From assembly GCA_015099395.1 (NCBI GenBank), contig AP024096.1, forward strand, positions 8,597,485 to 8,661,484: a stretch of 64,000 nucleotides of DNA, in the 5' to 3' direction. The DNA is from Ktedonobacteria bacterium brp13. Lineage in GTDB: Bacteria; Chloroflexota; Ktedonobacteria; Ktedonobacterales; Ktedonobacteraceae. Each line of letters opens with the position of its first letter. Within the stretch, counting starts at the first letter, position 1. Shown one piece after another: positions 1-8,382 of the stretch. The position numbers and the translations under genes were made by a program. The notes under the pieces are model-generated. The model searched no databases. It worked only from the letters and a program-made list of their open reading frames with translations, and had not been told where the DNA came from.

Positions 1-1134
1 CATCCAGAGGCAGTTATCAGGAAACCGCGCGCCAAACAGCCCTCAAAGCTCGATCCTTTTCATGCGCAGATCAAGCAATGGGTCATGGAAGATCATTGCA
101 CGAATTGTGAAGTTCTCTTTGAGCGCTTACAGAAGTTGGGCTACACAGGAGGCATCAGCATTCTCAAGGGATATGTTCATCCACTCCGACCGGCGATTGC
201 TGGACATGCTCCCGTTCAGCGCTATGAAACGAAACCGGGAGAACAAGTCCAATTCGATTGGGGTGAATTTGTGTATGAGCAGGATGGCATTTCTCATAAA
301 TTCTATGGATTCGTCGCCATCTTAGGCTATTCGCGCATGCGTTTTGTCACGTTCGTGAAGCGCTGTGATACGCCGACGCTCATCCGTTGCTTGATGGAAG
401 CCTTTGAATACTTTGGTGGCTTGACCAAAACCGCACTGACCGATCGCATGAAGAGTGTGCTGTTAGAAATGGAAGAGAACAAGCCACGCTGGAATCCTCG
501 TTTTGCCGATTTCATGGTTTCCATTGCCGTCGCGGCACGCGTCTGCAAGCCTTACACACCTCAGACCAAGGGCAAAGTTGAGCGGACGGTCAGTCATGTC
601 AAAAAAAGCTTCTGGGCAGGCGTGATCTTCACAGATCTTGATGATCTCAATCGTCAAGCCTATCGATGGTGTGAGCGCATTAACGCTCGTGTTCATCGGA
701 CCACACACGCTCGTCCGATTGATCGACTCGCTCAAGAGCACCTTCGATCATTACCAGAAGCCTTTGCCTGGGAGCGTTTCGCCACCGAAGAACGCAAGGT
801 CACCTGGGATGGGTATGTCTCCTACGATGGCGTCCTCTATGGATTGCCAGGTGTGCTTGAACTGGCAGGCAGATTCGTTCAGGTGCGTGAGCGCAAAGGG
901 GTGGTGTCGATCTGGTCAGTGGGTGTGCAGGTCTTTGAGATCGCCAAACGACCTCGTTCCCAAGACAGCGTGCCCCATGCCGAACAGTGGAGCACCGTCG
1001 CATCCGTCTCGGAGACGCGCCGTGTCCCGACCCCCGTCGGCCACCTGCAGCCTGCTCCTGAGGTGGAGCGTCGTTCCTTACAAGAGTACGATCAGTATTG
1101 TGGGGTCGAAGTCGTCAAGGAGGTTTCGGCATGA
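1..1134 (+). CDS. istA: IS21-family transposase IstA, 5' end outside window
   Basis: DDE transposase of an IS21-type element. The frame is open from base 1, so the N-terminal HTH lies upstream of the window. Visible are the IstA segment GEQVQFDWGEF (first catalytic Asp), the region RMRFVTFVKRCD, and PYTPQTKGKVERTV holding the catalytic Glu. The stop overlaps the next start as ATGA at 1131-1134, the usual istA-istB coupling. It is clearly related to, but not the same copy as, the split istA at 33-39 kb. Because its istB partner is broken, this copy is probably immobile. Confidence 0.93.
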   Translation, partial: HPEAVIRKPRAKQPSKLDPFHAQIKQWVMEDHCTNCEVLFERLQKLGYTGGISILKGYVHPLRPAIAGHAPVQRYETKPGEQVQFDWGEFVYEQDGISHKFYGFVAILGYSRMRFVTFVKRCDTPTLIRCLMEAFEYFGGLTKTALTDRMKSVLLEMEENKPRWNPRFADFMVSIAVAARVCKPYTPQTKGKVERTVSHVKKSFWAGVIFTDLDDLNRQAYRWCERINARVHRTTHARPIDRLAQEHLRSLPEAFAWERFATEERKVTWDGYVSYDGVLYGLPGVLELAGRFVQVRERKGVVSIWSVGVQVFEIAKRPRSQDSVPHAEQWSTVASVSETRRVPTPVGHLQPAPEVERRSLQEYDQYCGVEVVKEVSA

Positions 1135-1472
1135 ATGGAGCTTACAAACAGTTGAACTTGACCCAGTTGGAGGTCGTCCTCCCCACGCTTCTGGACCAGG
1201 CACGTCGCGAACAATGGACCTATGAGACGTTGCTTGAGCGTGCCCTGGCTGCAGAATTGGATGGGCGTGAACGCAAGGCGATGGCTCGACGCCTCAAGGC
1301 AGCGCGTATTCCTGGAAAAAAGACGATCGATGGATTCGATTTCTCCTTTCAGCCAACGCTCTCTGAGAGGCAACTGCGAGAACTGGCGGATCTTTCCTTT
1401 GTCAGAACGTGTACCAATGTGATTTTTCTGGGCCCTCCAGTTTCTTCTAGTCTTTGTTCATTTTCCTCATAA
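1131..1472 (+). pseudogene. istB: IstB ATPase, truncated in the Walker A motif
   Basis: Helper ATPase of the IS21 element. The first roughly 103 residues match the intact IstB at 32.5-33.2 kb (QLNLTQLEVVLPTLLDQARR, then NVIFLGPP). Homology stops after GPP, where GVGKTH should follow, and the frame continues for a few foreign codons to a stop. The break near 1437 coincides with the outer side of the Tn554-like block whose genes start just after. No 3' half of istB is found on the far side of that block, so a deletion or rearrangement followed the insertion. Confidence 0.88.
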
Positions 1473-1550
1473 GAACAGAACCTACGCTTGGAGAATGTCT
1501 GTTTTAAACATTCATAAACAGAGCTTGCTTTTGGATGTTCATTGCAACTT

Positions 1551-2162
1551 TTAGCTATGCTCCTCTCGTTGCAACGAGGATCGGAAGCGTTCCATAAAGG
1601 CAAGATACTCTGCAACTTGTGCTTCAAGCTTTGCAATGGTGATCCCACAACTCATATGTTCTTGCAGGAGTTTGTGGTAGTGCTGTTCGAGTTCAATACG
1701 TTGTGCTTGCGCACGTTGTTCCATCTCAACGCGCTCCGCTTGTAGCTGCCGCTTTGCCAAGTCGCGTTCAGCGTGCGCCTCGTGCAAAAGTTCAACTAGG
1801 CGAGGACGCTTGTAATCGAGCAAGGGGTCACGCGGTGACACTTTAACTGCGTGGTCCATAGCCTGACTTTTTTTCGTTTTTCGTGAGCCGCTTCGGCTGG
1901 TCACCTGACGCTTGGCCTGTGCCTGTTCGCGTTTCTTGCGCAGATGGGTGCTGTGCTCCTGGAAGAGCTGGAAGGCTTCTCGATTCCGGTAGTAGGCCAT
2001 GTAGTCCAAGCCGCTCACCTCTTTAATGGTGAAGGTATTCACCGGGCGACCCTTGATCTCAAGTAGCGTAATGGCCTCTTTAAGGCGATCAATCGTCGCC
2101 TGCTTTTGCGTTGCTGCGTTGGCCCGTAGATGGGCGTACTGATCGTCAGGTGCAAGTGTCAT
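1551..2162 (-). CDS. tnpC: TnpC-like accessory protein of Tn554-type transposon
   Basis: A 203-residue basic, coiled-coil protein. The N-terminal part (residues about 1-75) has the pattern of the small third protein of Tn554-type elements, with TFTIKEVSGLDYMAYYRN resembling the short DNA-binding segment of that group. Residues about 125-195 form a heptad-rich coil (LAKRQLQAERVEMEQRAQAQ). Its start overlaps the stop of the upstream recombinase by ATGA, so it is translated as part of that operon. In Tn554 the third protein influences orientation and efficiency of transposition; that role here is by analogy. Confidence 0.8.
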   Translation of the reverse strand: MTLAPDDQYAHLRANAATQKQATIDRLKEAITLLEIKGRPVNTFTIKEVSGLDYMAYYRNREAFQLFQEHSTHLRKKREQAQAKRQVTSRSGSRKTKKSQAMDHAVKVSPRDPLLDYKRPRLVELLHEAHAERDLAKRQLQAERVEMEQRAQAQRIELEQHYHKLLQEHMSCGITIAKLEAQVAEYLAFMERFRSSLQREEHS

Positions 2163-4438
2163 AGCCCATCTCCTTCCTCATCCTGAGCATGTGGCAGCAA
2201 CGTATCCGCAAATGGCAAATAGCCCCCATCCTGGCGCGTGCATATCTGGATCTCCATCAGCCGAATCATGTCGTCGAGGTATTGGACGACCGACCTCGCC
2301 TGCGCCGCATCGACGGCATGGCCCTGGTCGTCATGCAGTTTTACCTGCAACCCATACAGTCTTCGCCAGATTTTTGCCTTGGTTAGATTGCTGTAATGGG
2401 GAACCAGATACGGACAATTGGCACAGATTCCTCGGTTGTTGGGACGGACACAGGTGCCAGCGCTGCAAAATCCGAGCACCGTTGGTCCGACCATACCGCA
2501 GCGCTCAAATTGTGTGCGCTGCGTCTCGTCCATCTGCTCCAATGTCTGCGGAGAGGGCGCTGGCAGGTAAGAATGATTTTGGCCTGAAGAAAGCTGAGAT
2601 TGGGCCTCAAAGAGCAAGGCAAGAAGCTTTGCCACCGGCAGACGACTGTAGTAGGCAGTGGCCTCTGGAAGCGTGAGTGCGTAGGGAGAGCCGGAGAGTG
2701 TCACTCGATGATGCAACAAGTAGGCTAGCGCTTCCGCTGGCATATTCTGGACCGTTCGGGCATGGGTAGCAAGAACGTGCCGGAGCAGATGAGGAGCAAT
2801 GCGAATGGGTTCGCCATTTTTTGTTGTTAGAGTCAAACCATGAAAAAGGAAGCGCAATAGACGAGCAACATCTCTCGAAGAAAGATGTCCGAGTCGTCCA
2901 TCCTGAGAGACAGCCCATTGAAAAAAGTAGGGTTCAGGCAAGAGGTCTTCTGCCTTGCCGATCTGCGGCTGAGGATGGACTACGGGGATGATACCACCAT
3001 ACTCAGCCCGAAGAAGCTCGCCAATTTCTTTGAGATGGCGCACGGCCATCTCACTGATGAGAAAAAACTGGCGTTCGCTTTCGTGTGTGTACCCCTTAGG
3101 CAAAAGCTTCTGCACGCAAAGACCAATTTTACGCCCCGTCGGTTGTCCTTTTTTAAGTTCATCTACCACCATGGTTTCAAAACGGCTAGCGCTCACCTGC
3201 AACAATTCGCTGACCCGGCTTCCATTGGTCAGAGAAAGCGTTGCTAGAGCTGTAGCAAATAAGGCTCCTCGATAGAGCGACTCAGGTTCAAAAAGCACGG
3301 CGTCAGAAAGTTTTCTGGCCGATCTTAACCATTTGGCATCGCTATCGGCAGGAGTCAAAAGCGCTGAGCGTGAGATGAAAAATCCTTGACGCGTGTCCTG
3401 TTCAAGAAGTTGCTGCTCAATGAGATCCCCACACCACAGGAGATCTTCCGATGGCCCCTCGTACTGCAAAAAGTAGGTAGTATGCTCAGGTGCATAGGCT
3501 CTCTGTTGCCGTTCGACATCCTTGTGAACCCAGGGATTGTACAGTTCTGAATGGTTTTTGACCCAGTGGATACGATCCCAGAGCGTGAACAAAAGAGTGA
3601 GAGGTCGTTCAATCAGTCGAACGTCTGAAAGCGCAGCAGCGTGTTCAGAAACAGAGAACTGCCGGTCCTGATACTCGAACTGATAGGGCAAGTCGATTTC
3701 TCCGGCGAGGACACGATTCCGTTGCTTGCGGAATTCCCTAACAAGCCGTTCGGCAGCTTGTTTGCGGAGCTGCGCGATTTCGACGAGTAACGGGAACAGA
3801 GGAAGGAGAACTTCCGTCTGTTCCTTCCGTCTGTTCTTCCCTGCTGTTGCCACCGCATATTTCTGAGCCTTTTTGGTAAGAAATCTGACGGGAAGAGGCG
3901 GCAGCAAATAGGGTTGCCAGATCATCTTTTGCCGTTCTGTGAGTTCTGACTCAAATGCCCGCCGATAGGTAGAAGCGAGAGCGTCGTAGCATTTGAGCAT
4001 GTTGAGATCTCCACCAGAGAGGGATTTCCTCTCAACAAAACGGTCCCAGATGGTGCGCCCCGAAAGCTGAGCGAGGGTGGTTATCCCGCATTCCTTTCGT
4101 AAGAGCCGCAAGAGCCGCGTGATATCTTTGCAGGTCGTGTAGAGAGCCTTTACTTTCATTCCGCCCATCGCAGAGCCAACTGCAAGAGTAATAGCGATGG
4201 CATCAGGATGATCAGCAACAGTCCGAATGAGATAGCCCATGACCACGCTGGGTAACTGCTCCCAGTGAATATTTGGCGCGTCATGCAGAATATTGGGAAG
4301 CCATACGAAAAAGGATTGAATATGGTCTTCCCGTTGCTGGGGGTTCGTAAAGACCAAACGAACAGGGCGACTCGGGCTCTCTATTGAAACCACCCCTGTG
4401 TCCCATTCCTGGGTTGATTGAGTCTCCACTTTTCTCAC
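2159..4438 (-). CDS. tnpB: TnpB-like tyrosine recombinase of Tn554-type transposon
   Basis: A 759-residue site-specific recombinase. The catalytic Arg lies in NGSRVSELLQVS, the HxxR box is APHLLRHVLATHAR, and a candidate nucleophile Tyr is in ATAYYSRLP. Near the C-terminus is a Cys-rich segment (FCSAGTCVRP, then CANCPYL) typical of the TnpB branch and probably metal-binding. It is nearly twice the size of simple integrases, as expected for TnpB. It overlaps both neighbours by 4 bp, so the three proteins are made from one message. Confidence 0.88.
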   Translation of the reverse strand: MRKVETQSTQEWDTGVVSIESPSRPVRLVFTNPQQREDHIQSFFVWLPNILHDAPNIHWEQLPSVVMGYLIRTVADHPDAIAITLAVGSAMGGMKVKALYTTCKDITRLLRLLRKECGITTLAQLSGRTIWDRFVERKSLSGGDLNMLKCYDALASTYRRAFESELTERQKMIWQPYLLPPLPVRFLTKKAQKYAVATAGKNRRKEQTEVLLPLFPLLVEIAQLRKQAAERLVREFRKQRNRVLAGEIDLPYQFEYQDRQFSVSEHAAALSDVRLIERPLTLLFTLWDRIHWVKNHSELYNPWVHKDVERQQRAYAPEHTTYFLQYEGPSEDLLWCGDLIEQQLLEQDTRQGFFISRSALLTPADSDAKWLRSARKLSDAVLFEPESLYRGALFATALATLSLTNGSRVSELLQVSASRFETMVVDELKKGQPTGRKIGLCVQKLLPKGYTHESERQFFLISEMAVRHLKEIGELLRAEYGGIIPVVHPQPQIGKAEDLLPEPYFFQWAVSQDGRLGHLSSRDVARLLRFLFHGLTLTTKNGEPIRIAPHLLRHVLATHARTVQNMPAEALAYLLHHRVTLSGSPYALTLPEATAYYSRLPVAKLLALLFEAQSQLSSGQNHSYLPAPSPQTLEQMDETQRTQFERCGMVGPTVLGFCSAGTCVRPNNRGICANCPYLVPHYSNLTKAKIWRRLYGLQVKLHDDQGHAVDAAQARSVVQYLDDMIRLMEIQICTRQDGGYLPFADTLLPHAQDEEGDGL

Positions 4439-5928
4439 CTTTCCATTGACTTTTGTGCCTGTTGTTCCATGCTCTTGATCCAGTCAAGAGTCTCGGCATC
4501 AAGCGCCCACACAACGGTTGTTTCAGGGCCTAGCTCCGGTCCCGCTTGAGGGATCACAGACGGTATGCACTGGACTTGGGAGTGATTCATCGCTAGATCC
4601 GGTTGCACCACATGGTGCCGCTGGGAGAGGTCCCGTTGGTATTCAGCAAGTGTCGAAAAGATCGCCTCTGCATTGCGGCTCTGGTCGTAGATGTCAATGG
4701 TCCAGGCGCTACGCCAGTTCATGATCTGGCTACCAAAGGCTTCCCGTTCACTGAGATACGTCTCGGCGTCAAAATGTTCTGTGCCTAGTCCACACTTCAT
4801 TTTGAGCCTGATGAGGTATTCTGTCACGAACAAATGCCGTAGATCGTGTGGGGAAAAGCGGACGGGGCATTTGTTCTGTAAGGATGCATAGTGCCGATAC
4901 CAATGCCAGTAAAATGCCTTGGGCGAGTACGGCGTCCCGCGCTCCGTTAGAAACAACGGAGCCTTTGGGTCAACGTCTGCCAAGCGTCTTCGTTTCTGAG
5001 GATCATGCAGGGGGCGTACCTGTTCAAGATACGCGTTGAGCGCCTCTTGAACATGCGGATTGCCAGCGAAGTAGATCGTTTTGACCTCGCGGCCATAGCT
5101 GCCTTTGTTGATGACCTGTGCCTGACCAACGATCCCTTCGTTTTGGTATCCGCCTACCGTCATGAGAACAATTTCGTGGAGTCTAGCCCCGGTTGATTGC
5201 AACAGGTGCAGCACCGCTTTCTCTCGCACAGAAACCTTCGTGCTATCGAGCATGGAGTCGATCACCTTGCAGATACCCTCGCGCACATCAGCCAGCTCTT
5301 TCCGAACCTCTGGCTTCCACTGCTGAGGCTGGCGCTGACGAAGAAAGGCGGTGGGTCGTCGCCTGGATTGTTCATGAGTTTCCCCTCGTACTCCTGCGTG
5401 ATCGGGTGCTCCTTTGTTCGCCAGTGTGCGTTCCTGTTCTCGTTTAAACGCGATCAGTATCTCAGAGGAGAGTGGATTGGCAAAGGCATACAATCCAGCT
5501 TCCCTCATGACCAGATAAAAATCGCGCAGGGCTGCACGCATGACTTTGAGTGTACTTTCTCGCAGCGGTGTCTCACGTGTTAGGTCAATTGTAACAGTGT
5601 CCATTTCTCTATTTGGATGGAGCTTGCAGTTCAGGCAATCTCGATGAAAGGCAAGTAAAGCCTTGCGTAGCCGCTCTGGAGGTGAGTTCCAGGGACATCC
5701 ATCATTTGCGAGAAAAGTAAACCAGGGCATCAGACAAGCAAGATACGTACTTCTCGTGCTCGCTGGCCCTTGCGCGATGCGTAAGCGATACCACTCTGTA
5801 AGCGGGACAACAATACGATCGTGCTGATCAAGAAAGATGAGTTCGTACGGCTCTCCTGGCTGGCCACGGACACGACGAATCTGTGAGAGATTTGTTAAAG
5901 ATTTTTCTTGAGGAGTTGTTGTTGACAT
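4435..5928 (-). CDS. tnpA: TnpA-like tyrosine recombinase of Tn554-type transposon
   Basis: First gene of the transposon operon, 497 residues. The catalytic domain shows TGARLHEIVLM (Arg I), SPHDLRHLFVTEY (His-x-x-Arg) and a late Tyr in TIDIYDQSR. The N-terminal SAM-like core-binding half includes STYLACLMPWFTFL. It works with the downstream TnpB-like recombinase; both are normally needed for excision and integration. The stop overlaps tnpB by ATGA. Confidence 0.88.
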   Translation of the reverse strand: MSTTTPQEKSLTNLSQIRRVRGQPGEPYELIFLDQHDRIVVPLTEWYRLRIAQGPASTRSTYLACLMPWFTFLANDGCPWNSPPERLRKALLAFHRDCLNCKLHPNREMDTVTIDLTRETPLRESTLKVMRAALRDFYLVMREAGLYAFANPLSSEILIAFKREQERTLANKGAPDHAGVRGETHEQSRRRPTAFLRQRQPQQWKPEVRKELADVREGICKVIDSMLDSTKVSVREKAVLHLLQSTGARLHEIVLMTVGGYQNEGIVGQAQVINKGSYGREVKTIYFAGNPHVQEALNAYLEQVRPLHDPQKRRRLADVDPKAPLFLTERGTPYSPKAFYWHWYRHYASLQNKCPVRFSPHDLRHLFVTEYLIRLKMKCGLGTEHFDAETYLSEREAFGSQIMNWRSAWTIDIYDQSRNAEAIFSTLAEYQRDLSQRHHVVQPDLAMNHSQVQCIPSVIPQAGPELGPETTVVWALDAETLDWIKSMEQQAQKSMER

Positions 5929-6292
5929 TATCTATCCCTTCCACTTTCCACATATTCACGCCTGATTCTTCAGAGAAGAATACACTTGGAGAGGGATGTT
6001 GTAAACAAAAGAGGAAAAGGTACTCTATTCCATTCTCCAACTGGTATTAACTTGTGGGGTACGGCAGAGCAGAATTTCCCTTGTTGCGTCAGCGCGTGCT
6101 TCATGCCCTCTAAGTTTATTTGAAGGTCTTCTTCGCATGAAAGTATCATATTCTGATAAACAGAGATTATCACCAAAAGTGAGCCAGATCCAGTTATTCG
6201 GTAGAACAACACTAACCGGTGAAGTTTTTTTAACAACCTTCACAATAAAATCTCTGGCACCAAAAAGTAGGAATTCACAGTAAAAGATGGTA
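5929..6292. other. Gap upstream of tnpA, no gene seen
   Basis: AT-rich stretch between the Tn554-like operon and the MITE. Open frames here are short and lack ribosome binding sites. It should hold the tnpA promoter and the end of the transposon, but I could not place either. Confidence 0.4.
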
Positions 6293-6315
6293 ATACCTCT
6301 GCCTCCCTCTTTGAG

Positions 6316-7843
6316 GGCAATGCCATTCAAATAAGAATAATGTCGCGAAAGGTGGTATTTTTGAAGCATACGGAGTGATATTTGTCTTGCTGACGATAGA
6401 AGGCGGAAGAGACGCCTTTGACCACACGCGGACAGAAACGCAAGCGGCGAGGAGACAGCAATTTCTTGGGGTTCCGCAGATCGGCAAGCAAGCGTTCTTG
6501 CTGGCGAGGCAGCTCTTCCTTGGTCGCCACCGAGAACTCATAGAACGCCGTATCCAGGGTCTGCAGCGCATGCGTAAAGCTGAGACGATCAGGATCCAGA
6601 TCCCCTTGCAGGGCCGCTTCATGCATCCAGGCTCGGATGGCATAATGTGCCATCACCAGGCCGTAGAGCTCCTGATAGATGAACTCCGGCGTTTTGCTGC
6701 GTAAGGGCTGCGGGCTGAGTCGTTGATGAATTTTCATTTCCTTAATAGCCAGTTCAATCTCCCAACGCTCATGGTACAGGCAGATCAGGTCCAGGGCCGG
6801 AGCCTGCTGGGGATCAAGCAACGTGGTCACCAGTCGATGCACCTTCGAGGGATTGGCCCGGTCCGAGGTCCGTGAGGTGGGCAAGTCGGCCAGCTCACGC
6901 GCCACCGAGGGCTCAAGACGGTACTCAATGATACGGACCGTCAAAGGTGGTTGGTTTTTGCCTTTGGGTCGCAGATTGACCAGGTAACTGCCGTCAGCCA
7001 GGGTGCAACTGCGTTGGGTGAAGATGCCTGCCTTCAGTCGGCAGAGCAGATGTGCCCCCTGGTGCTCGACGGCCGTCAACCAGTTGATCGAGGGAAAATT
7101 GCGATCGGCCAGCAGCAGCATCCCCTCATGGAGCGAGCGCAGCAGAGCCCAGGCCATGCTTTGTTCGCTGGCTTTACAGCGGGCAAAGAGCGCATCGACG
7201 ATGGCATGGGTGCCCACTTCGGCCAGATACATACAGCGCACCTGGGGATAGGGAGACTGACTTTTGCCAGAAGTGAGGCGACCAAAATGCAAGGCATTGG
7301 TCGGCGAGTCAGGAACCTCATCCAATGTACTATCAATGGCCATCAGTCGCAAGCCAAAGGCGAAGGCTCCTTTGGTGCGTTCAGTGGCCAGCGGCCGGCA
7401 ACACTGGCGGAAGAGCCGACGCATGACGATGCTGCCCAGGCTCGCTCGGCGTGCGGTCAAGGCCCCCCCAGTCGGCAACGCAAGATGGGAATCGGGCCAG
7501 AGCCACTCCAGGCCACGGCACAGATGGGCAAACACGTCGGTGACATTGTACTGACGGAACAACGACAAGGCCATCACATAGTAGACCATGACCAGTTGAC
7601 TGAGCTTGCGTTCGCGCTTCTCCCAGGCTTGACACTGACTCAACACCTCACCGACCAGTTCACGCGGGTAGCACCGTTCCAGAAATGGCAGCTGCAGGTG
7701 CTGGCAAAACTTGCTATCTGGGTCAATCTGCTGTAACCTAAAAGGCATAAAGAAGGTCTCCTTGCTTCGACTAAATGAGTTACATTTTCTACTCTCAGTA
7801 TCGCACATGGAGATCTTCTTCTTCTTATTTGAATGGCATTGCC
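6316..7843 (-). mobile_element. IS4-family insertion sequence, complete
   Basis: Terminal inverted repeats GGCAATGCCATTCAAATAAG at 6316 and its exact reverse complement ending at 7843. CTCTTTGAG is present directly on both sides (6307-6315 and 7844-7852) as a 9-bp target duplication. The exact edges can slide by one or two bases because the target is itself palindromic. The element is 1528 bp with one transposase gene filling it. Confidence 0.85.
6327..7748 (-). CDS. IS4-family DDE transposase
   Basis: A 473-residue transposase. It has the IS4 catalytic set: Asp in MAIDSTLDEVPDS, Asp in LLADRNFPS, and the Y-(2)-R-(3)-E-(6)-K signature in YHERWEIELAIKEMK. The frame is open further upstream, but MPFRLQQIDPDSKF at 7748 is the best start: it follows GGAG and matches where such proteins begin. 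The longer version would read through the inverted repeat into the flanking MITE. No frameshift is seen, so it may be active. Confidence 0.88.
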   Translation of the reverse strand: MPFRLQQIDPDSKFCQHLQLPFLERCYPRELVGEVLSQCQAWEKRERKLSQLVMVYYVMALSLFRQYNVTDVFAHLCRGLEWLWPDSHLALPTGGALTARRASLGSIVMRRLFRQCCRPLATERTKGAFAFGLRLMAIDSTLDEVPDSPTNALHFGRLTSGKSQSPYPQVRCMYLAEVGTHAIVDALFARCKASEQSMAWALLRSLHEGMLLLADRNFPSINWLTAVEHQGAHLLCRLKAGIFTQRSCTLADGSYLVNLRPKGKNQPPLTVRIIEYRLEPSVARELADLPTSRTSDRANPSKVHRLVTTLLDPQQAPALDLICLYHERWEIELAIKEMKIHQRLSPQPLRSKTPEFIYQELYGLVMAHYAIRAWMHEAALQGDLDPDRLSFTHALQTLDTAFYEFSVATKEELPRQQERLLADLRNPKKLLSPRRLRFCPRVVKGVSSAFYRQQDKYHSVCFKNTTFRDIILI

Positions 7844-8027
7844 CTCTTTGAGGGGGGATGTCGCCGCAGCGACAGGGGGGAGTAAATCCTCGAATTACGC
7901 TGTTAACCATCACTCTACGCGGATTATCTCTTTAGCATTTGCAGTCTGTAATCCTCGATTACAGATAATTGCTAGCTTTCTACTCCCCCCTGCCGCTAAG
8001 GCGGCTTTCCCCCCTCAAAGAGGGAGG

Positions 8028-8245
8028 CAGGTATTGGCAACGTTACATGATTTTTCGGGCATTTACCGTTTTCTTTTCCCAATTTCACCGGTTAATGCGG
8101 CTCTACCCGGAGGCGCACCGGGATAGGTTTTTTGGCCTATCCCGGTGCGCATCAAAGAGGATGACAGGTATTAGCATTATTACATAATTATTCGAGCATT
8201 TACTGTTTTTCTTTTCCCAATTTCACCGGTTAATGCGGCTCTACC
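8028..8245. repeat. Two ~80-bp direct repeats around a hairpin
   Basis: 8028-8107 and 8165-8245 are near-identical (for example CCCAATTTCACCGGTTAATG in both), with drift in the middle. The first copy begins within the end of the MITE. Between them lies the hairpin at 8113-8150. No coding potential is evident. Confidence 0.75.
8113..8150. repeat. Perfect 15-bp stem hairpin
   Basis: GCGCACCGGGATAGG and its exact reverse complement are separated by eight bases (TTTTTTGG). The stem is GC-rich and could act as a bidirectional terminator, but it lacks a clear trailing T-run and lies between direct repeats, so a mobile-element origin is as likely. Confidence 0.6.
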
Positions 8246-8382
8246 AGTTATTCGACCATCAACATTTTTCCCCCTTCAAACTTTGATATCTACATTTTTC
8301 TGGGCCAATTCCAGTATGGAGGAGACTGCAATGGTTAGACCGTACGACAAGTTCCTGAAAAGCAATCGATTCCTTAAATTTG

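Larger units (their letters stand above)
1438..5990 (-). mobile_element. Tn554-like transposon (tnpA-tnpB-tnpC)
   Basis: Three same-strand genes in the order large tyrosine recombinase, second very large tyrosine recombinase, short coiled-coil protein, each overlapping the next by 4 bp, as in the Tn554 family. One edge is set by the break in istB near 1437. The other edge is uncertain: I see no terminal inverted repeat, which suits this family, and the value given is only a point just beyond tnpA. Confidence 0.7.
6293..8034. repeat. MITE split by an IS4-type insertion
   Basis: The sequence at 6293-6315 (ATACCTCTGCCTCCCTC, then TTTGAG) is the reverse complement of the sequence ending at 8034 (CAAAGAGGGAGGCAGGTAT). 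The arms continue inward as GGGGGGATGTCGCCGC against GCGGCTTTCCCCCC. Joining 6315 to 7844 restores a MITE-like element of roughly 210 bp with long imperfect terminal inverted repeats and no coding capacity. The IS4-type element occupies 6316-7843. Confidence 0.75.

Noticed and set aside
6951..7736. 261-codon rightward ORF
   Set aside because: Exact antisense shadow of the IS4 transposase.
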